Notes under the pieces: generated by a model
Databases searched by the model: none
Told to the model about the DNA's origin: nothing
What the model saw: only the letters and a program-made list of their open reading frames with translations
In this document: one piece after another, positions 33,936 through 41,737 of the stretch
Layout: each line of letters begins with the position of its first letter
Numbering within the stretch: position 1 is the first letter of the stretch
Source of the DNA: Microterricola viridarii
GTDB lineage: Bacteria > Actinomycetota > Actinomycetes > Actinomycetales > Microbacteriaceae
Reading direction: 5' to 3'
Length of the DNA: 64,000 nt
Assembly: GCF_900104895.1 (NCBI RefSeq)
Contig: NZ_LT629742.1
Span: 1,922,001 to 1,986,000 of the forward strand
Made by a program: the position numbers and the translations under genes

Positions 33936-35435
33936 CTACCAGTTGGAGGGCTTGTAGTCCTTGAGGAAGACGCCGAACAGTTCCTCGCCGGCCTCGCCGC
34001 GCACGATCGGGTCGTACACGCGGGCCGCGCCGTCGACCAGGTCGAGCGGGGCGTGGAAGCCCTCCTCGGCCAGGCGCACCTTCGTCGGGTGCGGGCGCTC
34101 GTCGGTGATCCAGCCGGTGTCGACGCTGGTCATGTAGATGCCGTCCTCGGTCATCTCGCGGGCGCTGGTGCGGGTGAGCATGTTCACGGCCGCCTTGGCC
34201 ATGTTCGTGTGCGGGTGGCCGGGGCCCTTGTATCCGCGGTCGAACACGCCCTCCATCGCGGAGACGTTGACGACGTAGCTGCGGCCACTCGGAGCGGCGG
34301 CCATCGAGGCGCGCAGCCGGCTGACCAGCAGGAACGGCGCGGTCGTGTTGCAGAGCTGCACCTCGAGCATCTCCAGCGGGTCGACGTCCTGCACCTTGTC
34401 GGTCCAGCTGTTCTCATGGTGCAGGTCGGGCAGCAGCCCGCCCGCGTCGATCGCGGTGCCGGCGGCCAGGCGGTCCAGCGAGCTGGAGCCGGGCGCCAGG
34501 GCGAGCGCGGTGAGGTCGTCGGCGGTGAGCGCGCCGGCCCCGGCGGCGGCGGCGAGGATCGGGTGGCTGGAGACGGAGGCCGCCAGCGCCAGCGGGTGCT
34601 GGTCGCTGGTGTGGCCGAAGCTGACGATCTCGGGCAGCTCGCCCTCCGGCAGCGGCGAGCTCTCGGCCTCGACGATCGCCGAGTAGGCGCCGGGGGAGCG
34701 GCGCACCGTCTGGGTGGCGTTGTTGATCAGGATGTCGAGCGGGCCCTGGCCGGCGACGTCGTCGGCGAGGGCGACGACCTGGGCTGGGTCGCGCAGGTCG
34801 ATGCCGACGACGCGGAGGTTGTGCAGCCAGTCTGCGGCATCCGGCATGGCGGCGAAGCGGCGCACGGCGTCCTTCGGGAAGCGCGTGGTGATGGTGGTGT
34901 GCGCGCCGTCGCGGAGCAGCCGGAGGGCGATGTACATGCCGATCTTCGCGCGGCCGCCGGTGAGCAGGGCGCGCTTGCCGGTCAGGTCGGTGCGGGCGGT
35001 GCGCTTGGTGTGGTTCAGCAGTGCGCAGTTCGGGCAGAGCTGGTGATAGAAGGCGTCCACCAGGGTGTAGCGCTGCTTGCAGATGTAGCAGGCGCGGGCC
35101 ACGAGCAGCTCGCCGGCGATCGGGGCGTCGGTGGCGCTGGAGAGCTCGTGCCCCTGCGTCTCGTCGTCGATCCGACTGGGCGCCCCGGTCGCGGTGGCGG
35201 CGATGACGGCCTTGTCGGCGTCCTGGATGCGGGCCCGCTTGATCGCGCGGCGCGACACTTTGACCGATTTGAACATCTTCGCCGTCGCGTGGCGCACCGT
35301 CAGGAAGTCCGGGTCCTCCTCATCGACATCGCTGAGGGTGGCGAGTACGCGCAGTGCGATCGCGAGCTCCTCTGGATCGATGCGCGCGGCATCGGTGCGG
35401 ACAGGCTCGTGCTCGGGAGATGGTGCGGAGGGCAT
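33936..35435 (-). CDS. SDR-family protein with zinc ribbon and altered active site
   Basis: 499 residues, about twice the usual SDR length. The first 110 residues are helical. A zinc ribbon follows with C116-x2-C119 and C134-x2-C137 (CYICK, CPNC). The Rossmann part begins LTGKRALLTGGRAKIG (glycine-rich loop 159-166) and includes LDILINNATQT (about 234-243). An insert of about 100 residues (about 245-345) precedes VVNVSAMEG with the catalytic Ser392. The usual Tyr-x3-Lys is Thr410-x3-Lys414 (HTNMAK). It should bind NAD(P), but the missing tyrosine argues for altered chemistry. TAGAAT lies exactly 6 bases before the ATG, so it is probably leaderless; rpiB is divergent. Confidence 0.82.
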   Translation of the reverse strand: MPSAPSPEHEPVRTDAARIDPEELAIALRVLATLSDVDEEDPDFLTVRHATAKMFKSVKVSRRAIKRARIQDADKAVIAATATGAPSRIDDETQGHELSSATDAPIAGELLVARACYICKQRYTLVDAFYHQLCPNCALLNHTKRTARTDLTGKRALLTGGRAKIGMYIALRLLRDGAHTTITTRFPKDAVRRFAAMPDAADWLHNLRVVGIDLRDPAQVVALADDVAGQGPLDILINNATQTVRRSPGAYSAIVEAESSPLPEGELPEIVSFGHTSDQHPLALAASVSSHPILAAAAGAGALTADDLTALALAPGSSSLDRLAAGTAIDAGGLLPDLHHENSWTDKVQDVDPLEMLEVQLCNTTAPFLLVSRLRASMAAAPSGRSYVVNVSAMEGVFDRGYKGPGHPHTNMAKAAVNMLTRTSAREMTEDGIYMTSVDTGWITDERPHPTKVRLAEEGFHAPLDLVDGAARVYDPIVRGEAGEELFGVFLKDYKPSNW

Positions 35436-35441
35436 CCGCGA

Positions 35442-35447
35442 ATTCTA
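35442..35447 (-). promoter_or_regulatory. -10 element of a leaderless gene
   Basis: Minus strand TAGAAT with exactly 6 bases to the ATG at 35435. Confidence 0.55.
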
Positions 35448-35462
35448 CCGCGCGAAGCTGAA

Positions 35463-35468
35463 TAGACT
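35463..35468 (+). promoter_or_regulatory. -10 element of a leaderless gene
   Basis: TAGACT with exactly 6 bases to the ATG at 35475 of rpiB. It favours that ATG over the in-frame GTG at 35472. Confidence 0.55.
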
Positions 35469-35474
35469 GCTGTG

Positions 35475-35966
35475 ATGCGCATCCACATCGCCACCGACCA
35501 CGCCGGACTCGACTTCAGCACGCACCTGATCTCGCACCTCGGCGCAGCCGGTCACGAGGTCATCGACCACGGGCCGACCGGCTACGACGCCCTCGACGAC
35601 TACCCCGCGTTCTGCATCAACGCGGCCCTCGCGGTCGCCCATGACCAGTCCCAGGGCCTCGACGCGCTCGGCGTCGTCTTCGGCGGCTCGGGCAACGGCG
35701 AGCAGATCGCCGCCAACAAGGTCGCCGGCATCCGCGCCGCCCTCGCCTGGAACCTGAGCACGGCCCGGCTGGCCCGCGAGCACAATGACGCCAACGTCAT
35801 CTCGATCGGCGCCCGCCAGCACACCATCGAGGAGGCGACGAGCTTCATCGACGCGTTCATCGCCGAGCCCTTCTCCGGCGACGAGCGCCACGCGCGCCGC
35901 ATCGCGCAGCTCGCCGAGTACGAGAGCACCGGCGACATCGCCGGCAAGAACGTCGACCAGTACTAG
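35475..35966 (+). CDS. rpiB: ribose-5-phosphate isomerase B (RpiB/LacAB family)
   Basis: 163 residues. MRIHIATDHAGLDFSTHL contains the DHAG substrate loop, GVVFGGSGNGEQIAANKVAGIRAAL the phosphate and active-site region (Ser in GGSGNGE, where some members have Cys), and REHNDANVISIGAR the closing motif. It interconverts ribose 5-phosphate and ribulose 5-phosphate in the pentose phosphate pathway. It is divergent from the SDR gene with a 39-base gap and is followed 18 bases later by the DNA glycosylase gene. Confidence 0.93.
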   Translation: MRIHIATDHAGLDFSTHLISHLGAAGHEVIDHGPTGYDALDDYPAFCINAALAVAHDQSQGLDALGVVFGGSGNGEQIAANKVAGIRAALAWNLSTARLAREHNDANVISIGARQHTIEEATSFIDAFIAEPFSGDERHARRIAQLAEYESTGDIAGKNVDQY

Positions 35967-35984
35967 TCCGAGCGGGTCTGCAGC

Positions 35985-36974
35985 ATGCCTGAGGGTCACT
36001 CCGTCCATCGCATCACGCGCCAGTTCGCCCGCAACTTCGTCGGGCACCGTGTAGCCGTCTCCAGCCCGCAGGGCCGCTTCGCCGAGGGCGCGAGCATGCT
36101 CGACGGCCACGTGATGACGGATGCCAAGGCCGTCGGCAAGCAGATGTACCTCGAGTTCGACAACGGGCTCTGGCTGCGCGTGCACCTCGGCATGTACGGC
36201 GCGTGGGACTTCGCGGGTGAGATCCAGATGGATGCCACCATCGCCTCCGCCAACGGCCGGATGGGCCAGACGAACCAGGCCGGGACGATCCTGGACGGCC
36301 CGATTCATGACGTCGACGGCGAGAACTCGCTGCACTCCATCGGGGCCCCGCGCCGCACCCGCGTGCGCATGGCGGAGTCCGAGAAGGAGAGCGACGCCCT
36401 GCTGACGTTCCCGCCGGAGCCGATCGGGCAGGTGCGGGTGCGCCTGCTGAGCGACACGGTGTGCGCCGACCTCCGCGGGCCGACCGCCTGCGAGGTGCTC
36501 GACCCGGCACAGGTCGACGCCATCATCGCCAAGCTCGGCCCGGACCCGCTGCTGGACGACAGCCAGGCCGCAGAGGACCGCTTCACCGCCGTCGTGCGCA
36601 AGAAGCCGACGCCGATCGGCCTGCTGCTGATGGACCAGAACGTCGTCGCCGGCATCGGCAACGTCTACCGGGCCGAGATGCTCTTCCGGGCCGGCCTCAA
36701 CCCGCACACGCCGGGCAAGCTGGTGCCGGAGGATACGGTGCGCGCCCTGTGGCGCGACTGGGCGCACCTGCTGAAGATCGGCGTCGAGACCGGGCAGATG
36801 ATGACGATGGACAACCTCGAGGGCGAGGATTACGTCAACGCGATGGCCAACCGGGCCGACCGGCACTGGGTGTACAAGCGCGAGGGGCTGCCCTGTCGGG
36901 TCTGCGGAACCCACATCACGCTCGAGGACTTCGGGGCGCGCAAGCTCTACTGGTGCCCCAACTGCCAGCGCTGA
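35985..36974 (+). CDS. Fpg/Nei family DNA glycosylase
   Basis: 329 residues. It begins MPEGHSVHR; Pro2 would be the catalytic N-terminal amine and Glu3 the acid after removal of Met. The N-terminal beta sandwich includes WLRVHLGMYGAWDF, then the helix-two-turn-helix DQNVVAGIGNVYRAEMLFRAGLNP, and a C-terminal zinc finger CRVCGTHI...WCPNCQR. It excises oxidised bases and cleaves the strand at abasic sites. PEGH rather than PEGP/PELP places it nearer the Nei branch than Fpg; the precise lesion range is not readable. Confidence 0.88.
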   Translation: MPEGHSVHRITRQFARNFVGHRVAVSSPQGRFAEGASMLDGHVMTDAKAVGKQMYLEFDNGLWLRVHLGMYGAWDFAGEIQMDATIASANGRMGQTNQAGTILDGPIHDVDGENSLHSIGAPRRTRVRMAESEKESDALLTFPPEPIGQVRVRLLSDTVCADLRGPTACEVLDPAQVDAIIAKLGPDPLLDDSQAAEDRFTAVVRKKPTPIGLLLMDQNVVAGIGNVYRAEMLFRAGLNPHTPGKLVPEDTVRALWRDWAHLLKIGVETGQMMTMDNLEGEDYVNAMANRADRHWVYKREGLPCRVCGTHITLEDFGARKLYWCPNCQR

Positions 36975-37148
36975 ACTGAGGAATATTCACAGGCTTTTCG
37001 CTGAATTCCCGGTCAGGCGGATTAAGAGCGCGCGCATCGGGAATTGGCACGAGTTTGTGATCGCTCTCTCAGATTGCGGCACGTAGTGTCGCCGAGTCGT
37101 CGCACCCCAGACGGGGGCCACTGACGACTCCATCTGAGAGGAAGAGTT

Positions 37149-38183
37149 GTGATTCGCAACGCCCAAAAATGGCTTCGCCGCCACCCGAGGACGACCGGAA
37201 CCGTGAGCGCCGCAGTGCTCGCCCTCGTCGTCGCAACGACCGTTGGCGTTGGCGCCACAGCTGCCGAGGCCGAGACGCGCAACACCTCCGCACGCACGCA
37301 CACCGCCGACTCCCACCGCGGCCACGGGCCGGTTGCTCAGAAGTCTGAGAAGTCGGAGAAGTGGAAGAAGTCGCACAAGTCGCACGCGCACGGCAACAAG
37401 AAGCCCAGCGCGGCGCCGAAGCCGCCCGTCGAGGCAGCCCCGGCCCCGACGACGCCCCCGGCCACGGCCCCGACGACGCCCCCGGCTGCCGAGGTCGCAC
37501 CTCCCGCCGCAGGCGGCTCCGGCGCCAGCACCTACCCGCTGCACACCGGCATCGTGGCCACCACCTTCTGGGTCGGCGAGATCTTCGACGCGAACGCCGA
37601 GGACGGCAGCCAGATGCTCTCCACCTATGACGCCAACTGGTTCGCCAATTACGGCGGCTGCGACGGCGTCACCAGCCAGGGCACCTGCACGACCGAGAAG
37701 CGCGTCGCAGCCAACGGCTTCTTCCCGTCCTCGATGACGCCCAAGCAGAACCCGTTCTACCTGGACCTGCCCTACGACGACGTCAACGACAAGACCGGCT
37801 TCGCGAACCGCGGCTCGGTCATCCCCTGGGCGAACGACCCGGCTTACGCCGGCCGCGCCGGCGACGCCTCCATCAGCCTGATGAAGAACCGCTGGGTGAA
37901 GCTGATGAAGGACGGCCAGACCTGCTACGGCCAGATCGCGGATGCCGGCCCCGGCGAGTACCACGACTCGGCCTACGTCTTCGGCTCCAACGACGCCCGC
38001 CCGGCCAACGCGCGCTACGGCGGCGCCGGCATGGACGTCTCGCCCGCGCTGAACGGCTGCCTGAACTTCGCCGAGCTGGACGGCGACTCCGATGTCGTCG
38101 ACTGGCAGTTCGTCGAGGCCGCCGACGTTCCCGCCGGACCGTGGCTGACGGTGTCCTCGAGCGACAACAAGGTCATCAACTAG
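37149..38183 (+). CDS. secreted protein with possible double-psi barrel domain
   Basis: 344 residues. The N-terminus has RRHPR, a hydrophobic stretch and a probable signal peptidase site near AAEAETR (about residue 42). A His/Lys/Ser-rich segment (SEKSEKWKKSHKSHAHGNKK) and a Pro/Ala/Thr linker follow to about residue 125. The C-terminal domain has four cysteines (YGGCDG, QGTCTTE, QTCYGQ, NGCLNF) that can form two disulfides. RYGGAGMDVSPALNGCL resembles the closing motif of double-psi beta-barrels such as RlpA or expansins; this is inference. The basic, His-rich region could bind the wall or metals. The GTG start at 37149 follows GAGGAAGAG. Confidence 0.72.
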   Translation: MIRNAQKWLRRHPRTTGTVSAAVLALVVATTVGVGATAAEAETRNTSARTHTADSHRGHGPVAQKSEKSEKWKKSHKSHAHGNKKPSAAPKPPVEAAPAPTTPPATAPTTPPAAEVAPPAAGGSGASTYPLHTGIVATTFWVGEIFDANAEDGSQMLSTYDANWFANYGGCDGVTSQGTCTTEKRVAANGFFPSSMTPKQNPFYLDLPYDDVNDKTGFANRGSVIPWANDPAYAGRAGDASISLMKNRWVKLMKDGQTCYGQIADAGPGEYHDSAYVFGSNDARPANARYGGAGMDVSPALNGCLNFAELDGDSDVVDWQFVEAADVPAGPWLTVSSSDNKVIN

Positions 38184-38229
38184 CACCAGCCTGCCTGGCG
38201 GTCGGCCCGCCGGGTGAGATGCTGGAGCC

Positions 38230-38862
38230 ATGCGCCAGAATCCGAGCTTCGCCCTCGTCAGCGATGCCGCCGTCAAGCGGCTCATCCGTGAGAACCCGTG
38301 GGTCACCATGGTCAGCCACACGGATGCCGGCGAGCTGGTCGCCTCGCACTATCCGGTGATCCTGGATGAGGCGGAGGAGGGCATCGTGCTGCTCAGCCAC
38401 GTCGGCCGCCCCGACGAGGCGCTGCACGAGCTCGGCCGGCACGAGCTGCTCGTGATCGTGCAGGGCCCGCACGGCTACATCTCACCCGGCTGGTACGACG
38501 CCAAACCGGCGGTGCCGACGTGGAACTTCATCGTCGCCCACCTGCACGGCACCCCGGAGCTGCTCGGCGACGCCGAGAACCTCTCCGTGCTGGACCGGCT
38601 CGTCGACCACTTCGAGGAGCGGATGCCGGAGCCGCGCCGGATGAACGGCACCGAGGCGAACGCGGCATACGCCGCCCGCATCGTCTCCGGCACGGTCGGG
38701 TTCCGGATGCGGGTCGACCGGTACACCGGCAAGAACAAGATGAGCCAGAACCGGCCGGCCGAGACCGTGGAGCGGATCATCCACGAGCTCGAGCACGGCG
38801 AGCACTACGCCAGCCCCGAGCTGGCCCGCGAGATGCGCCGCAGCCGCGGCGAGGCGGTCTGA
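38230..38862 (+). CDS. PaiB family FMN-binding protein
   Basis: 210 residues with the split-barrel flavin-binding fold. NPWVTMVSHTDAGELVASHYPVILD starts the barrel, VIVQGPHGYISPGWYDAKPAVPTWNF is the signature block of the family, and MVRVDR-like RMRVDRYTGKNKMSQNRP lies near the C-terminus. Bacillus PaiB is described as a negative regulator of sporulation and protease genes, but most homologues look like flavin or haem-binding enzymes, so a regulator role is not assumed. GGAG lies 4 bases before the ATG. Confidence 0.87.
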   Translation: MRQNPSFALVSDAAVKRLIRENPWVTMVSHTDAGELVASHYPVILDEAEEGIVLLSHVGRPDEALHELGRHELLVIVQGPHGYISPGWYDAKPAVPTWNFIVAHLHGTPELLGDAENLSVLDRLVDHFEERMPEPRRMNGTEANAAYAARIVSGTVGFRMRVDRYTGKNKMSQNRPAETVERIIHELEHGEHYASPELAREMRRSRGEAV

Positions 38863-38945
38863 GCGGTGGGGCGGAGTCTCGTGGTAGGGATAACCCCCGC
38901 ACGGTTCCGGTTGCCAGCTGGCTGGGTGAGCCGGCGGCGGATCGG

Positions 38946-38951
38946 CAGAAT
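38946..38951 (+). promoter_or_regulatory. -10-like element of the sensor kinase gene
   Basis: CAGAAT (4 of 6 matches to TATAAT) with exactly 6 bases to the ATG at 38958, the same spacing as other leaderless genes in the window. Confidence 0.4.
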
Positions 38952-38957
38952 CGAATC

Positions 38958-40322
38958 ATGACCACGATCAGCACGACCCCCAGCAGCACGCCAGGCACCG
39001 TGCGCACCCGCACCAGCTATGGCACGCTCTGGGCCACCGCGCCCCGGGAGCTCGGCTTCCTGCTGCCCAACCTGCTGGTCGCGGTGCTCAGCCTCAGTGT
39101 GCTCTCCACCCTCTTCTTCACCGGCATCGGCATGATCGCGATCTTCGTCGGCCTGTTCATCGTCGTCGCGACCCTCTACACGGCTCGCGGCTTCGGCGCG
39201 CTGGAGCTGGTGCGGCTGCGCTGGGCCGGGCGGCCCGAGATCACGCGCCCGCGCTGGGAGAAGACGGAACAGGGACCCGGCTTCTGGCGGGCAACGCTCG
39301 GCCCGCTCATCGACGGCCACTACTGGCTGTATCTGCTGCACGGCATGATCGTCCTGCCCATCATCGGCATCCTCAGCTGGACGGTGACCATCGTCTGGGT
39401 CGCCATCGGGCTCGGCGGGGTCACCGGATGGATCTGGGACACGATCTGGACCGACTCCGGCGACGACCTCCTGCTGCACCGGGTGATCCTGGACTGGGCG
39501 TTCCCCGGCAACGATTGGGTGGTCGACCCCGCACTCGCCGAGAACCTGCTCATGGTCGCGGTCGGGCTGCTGTTCCTGGCCACCCTTCCCCTCGTCACCC
39601 GCGGGCTCACCCTGCTGCACGACGCCATCGCCCGCGGCATGCTCTCGGCCTGGCGCTCCGACGCGCTCAGCCGGGAGGTGGCCTCGCTGGCCGCCTCCCG
39701 CGGCGCGGCGCTCGTGGCAGAGGACCAGTCGCTGCGCCGGCTGGAGCGCGACATCCACGACGGCCCGCAGCAGCGCCTGGTGCGGCTGCAGATGGACCTG
39801 GCCAGCGCGGAGCGCAAGCTGGAGAGCGACCCCGATTCCGCCAAGGCGATGCTCGTCGAGGCCCGCAGCCAGGCGCGCGACACCCTGGAGGAGCTGCGCG
39901 CCCTGTCCCGCGGCTTCGCCCCGCCCATCCTGCAGGACCGCGGCCTCATCGCCGGGCTGGAGTCACTCGCCGCCCGCAGCACCGTCCCCGTCTCGTTCGA
40001 GCTGGCCCTGCACCCGGACACCCGGCTGGCACCCGAGATCGAGCGCAGCGCTTACTTCGTGGCCGCCGAGCTGCTGACGAACGCCGCCAAGCACTCGGGC
40101 GCCACCGCCATCCGGCTGCACCTCGCCGCCCGGCAGAGCGAGGGCCAGGACTGGCTCGACCTCTGGGTGATCGACAACGGGCGCGGGGGAGCGGCGAAGC
40201 GGGCCGGGCACGGCCTCGCCGGGCTGGAAGACCGCCTGAACGGGCTGCGCGGCGTGCTGTCGATCGACAGCCCGGTGGGCGGACCGACCGCGGTGGGCGC
40301 GCACATCCCGCTGCCACGTTAA
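38958..40322 (+). CDS. sensor histidine kinase, HisKA_3 type
   Basis: 454 residues. The N-terminal 280 residues hold about four membrane helices of the putative-sensor type (LGFLLPNLLVAVLSLSV, MIAIFVGLFIVVATLY, MIVLPIIGILSWTVTIVW, and one near residue 200). The dimerisation helix has LERDIHDGPQQRLVRLQMDL with the phosphorylated His at about residue 266. The HATPase part has ELLTNAAKHSGAT (N box) and GHGLAGLEDRL (G box). It autophosphorylates and passes phosphate to the response regulator encoded 9 bases downstream. The sensed signal is unknown. Confidence 0.9.
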   Translation: MTTISTTPSSTPGTVRTRTSYGTLWATAPRELGFLLPNLLVAVLSLSVLSTLFFTGIGMIAIFVGLFIVVATLYTARGFGALELVRLRWAGRPEITRPRWEKTEQGPGFWRATLGPLIDGHYWLYLLHGMIVLPIIGILSWTVTIVWVAIGLGGVTGWIWDTIWTDSGDDLLLHRVILDWAFPGNDWVVDPALAENLLMVAVGLLFLATLPLVTRGLTLLHDAIARGMLSAWRSDALSREVASLAASRGAALVAEDQSLRRLERDIHDGPQQRLVRLQMDLASAERKLESDPDSAKAMLVEARSQARDTLEELRALSRGFAPPILQDRGLIAGLESLAARSTVPVSFELALHPDTRLAPEIERSAYFVAAELLTNAAKHSGATAIRLHLAARQSEGQDWLDLWVIDNGRGGAAKRAGHGLAGLEDRLNGLRGVLSIDSPVGGPTAVGAHIPLPR

Positions 40323-40325
40323 TCT
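40320..40325 (+). promoter_or_regulatory. -10-like element of the response regulator gene
   Basis: TAATCT overlaps the kinase stop codon and lies exactly 6 bases before the GTG at 40332. It could allow separate leaderless expression of the regulator within the operon. Confidence 0.4.
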
Positions 40326-40331
40326 GGACGG

Positions 40332-41009
40332 GTGACCCTCACCCCCGATGCCGCGGCATCCGCCCCCGCCCTGCGCCTCGTGCTCGCCGAAGACTCCCTG
40401 CTGCTCCGGGAGGGGCTGGTGCGCCTGTTCGATGAGGCCGGCTATGACACCGTCGCCGCCTACGGCGACGCCGACAGCCTGCTCGCCGAGGTCGACCAGC
40501 TGCGCCCGGACCTGGCCGTGCTCGACGTGCGGATGCCGCCGACCTTCCGCGACGAGGGGGTGCGCGCGGCCATCGAGCTGCGCCGTCGGCTGCCCGGCAT
40601 CGGCATCCTGCTGCTCAGCCAGTACGTCGAGGGCAGCTACGCGCACGAGCTGCTCTCCAGCGGCTCCGGCGGCATGGGCTACCTGCTGAAGGACAGGGTG
40701 GCCTCCCTCGACGAGCTGCAGGATGCCGTCGCCCGGGTGAGCGCGGGCGGCACGGTGCTCGACCCGCAGGTGGTCCGCGAGCTGCTCGCCCGCCGGGCCG
40801 ACCCGCTGGACGCCCTCACCCCGCGCGAGCGCGAGGTGCTCGAGCTGATGGCCGAGGGGCGCACCAACGCCGGCATCGCCGAGCGGCTGTTCATCGGCGT
40901 CGGCGCCGTGGAGAAGAACGTGACCGCCATCTTCCAGAAGCTCGCCCTCGACGACTCCGGCTCCGACCACCGCCGGGTGCTGGCCGTGCTCGCCTTCCTG
41001 CAGCGTTAG
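40332..41009 (+). CDS. response regulator, NarL/LuxR family
   Basis: 225 residues. Receiver domain with the acidic pair at residues 20-21, phosphorylated Asp65 in LAVLDVRMPP, and the GYLLKD lysine motif. Output domain with LTPREREVLELMAEGRTNAGIAERL and a helix-turn-helix ending near residue 205. It is the partner of the upstream kinase. The start is a GTG at 40332. Its stop overlaps the stop of the convergent membrane protein gene by 4 bases. Confidence 0.92.
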   Translation: MTLTPDAAASAPALRLVLAEDSLLLREGLVRLFDEAGYDTVAAYGDADSLLAEVDQLRPDLAVLDVRMPPTFRDEGVRAAIELRRRLPGIGILLLSQYVEGSYAHELLSSGSGGMGYLLKDRVASLDELQDAVARVSAGGTVLDPQVVRELLARRADPLDALTPREREVLELMAEGRTNAGIAERLFIGVGAVEKNVTAIFQKLALDDSGSDHRRVLAVLAFLQR

Positions 41010-41695
41010 CGGGCGGCGCCCGGGGTCGGCGAGACGGGGTGCACGTCGCGCCACACCCGGAAGTAGCCGCGACCGCCGAGCCCGGCGGAGATGCCCAGAT
41101 AGGCCAGGCCCACCCCGAAGCCGAGCAGGTAGAGCGCCCACGGCGGGGCACCGAGCAGGCCGCCGAGGGCGGCGGCGAACAACCCGGTGAGGGCCGCACA
41201 GACCGCGGCGATGAAGATCATGCTGCTGCCGATGACATGGCTGAAGTCGCTGCGCCGGCCGAGCCAGTAATAGGTCTGCTGCGAGCCGGCCTGGTCATCG
41301 TGGCTTGAGGCCATCAGATAGGGCTCGATCCCGGGGTCGAGGGCGAGGTAGGCGGCGCGCAGCCGGTTCATGGCGAGCACGTACATCAGATCCTCGTGTG
41401 CCACGTTGAGCACGCGCACATTGGTCAGCGTCCCGATCACGCAGAGCACCCCGAGGATGACCACCGCGAACAGCCGGAAGTCGGCGTTGAACGTGCTGGC
41501 CTGGCCGACGAGGGCGATGCTGAGCAGGCTGGCCGAGGTCAGCGTCAGGAAGATGCTGATGCGGGTGAGCACCTCGCTCTGGGTGGTGCTGCGCGAGGCG
41601 AGCAGGCTCCAGTGCTCGGTCGCCAGCAGCTGTGCGCGAACCGGGGCCGATGCGGCTGATAATCCCTCTGGCGGCTGGGCCGCCTGGTCAGGCAT
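41006..41695 (-). CDS. hypothetical membrane protein, about four helices
   Basis: 229 residues. Helices lie at about 45-62 (SIFLTLTSASLLSIALVG), 72-90 (FRLFAVVILGVLCVIGTL), 150-175 and 178-200. Between the pairs is a soluble loop with HEDLMYVLAMNRLRAAYLALDP. I do not recognise a named family. ATG 41695 is preferred over GTG 41710 because GACAAT lies exactly 6 bases upstream of it, the leaderless spacing seen elsewhere here. Confidence 0.68.
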   Translation of the reverse strand: MPDQAAQPPEGLSAASAPVRAQLLATEHWSLLASRSTTQSEVLTRISIFLTLTSASLLSIALVGQASTFNADFRLFAVVILGVLCVIGTLTNVRVLNVAHEDLMYVLAMNRLRAAYLALDPGIEPYLMASSHDDQAGSQQTYYWLGRRSDFSHVIGSSMIFIAAVCAALTGLFAAALGGLLGAPPWALYLLGFGVGLAYLGISAGLGGRGYFRVWRDVHPVSPTPGAAR

Positions 41696-41701
41696 GCAGC
41701 C

Positions 41702-41707
41702 ATTGTC
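41702..41707 (-). promoter_or_regulatory. -10-like element of a leaderless gene
   Basis: Minus strand GACAAT (4 of 6 matches to TATAAT) with exactly 6 bases to the ATG at 41695. Confidence 0.35.
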
Positions 41708-41737
41708 CACCAGCGGCCGCGTGATTGCGAGCGGTCG

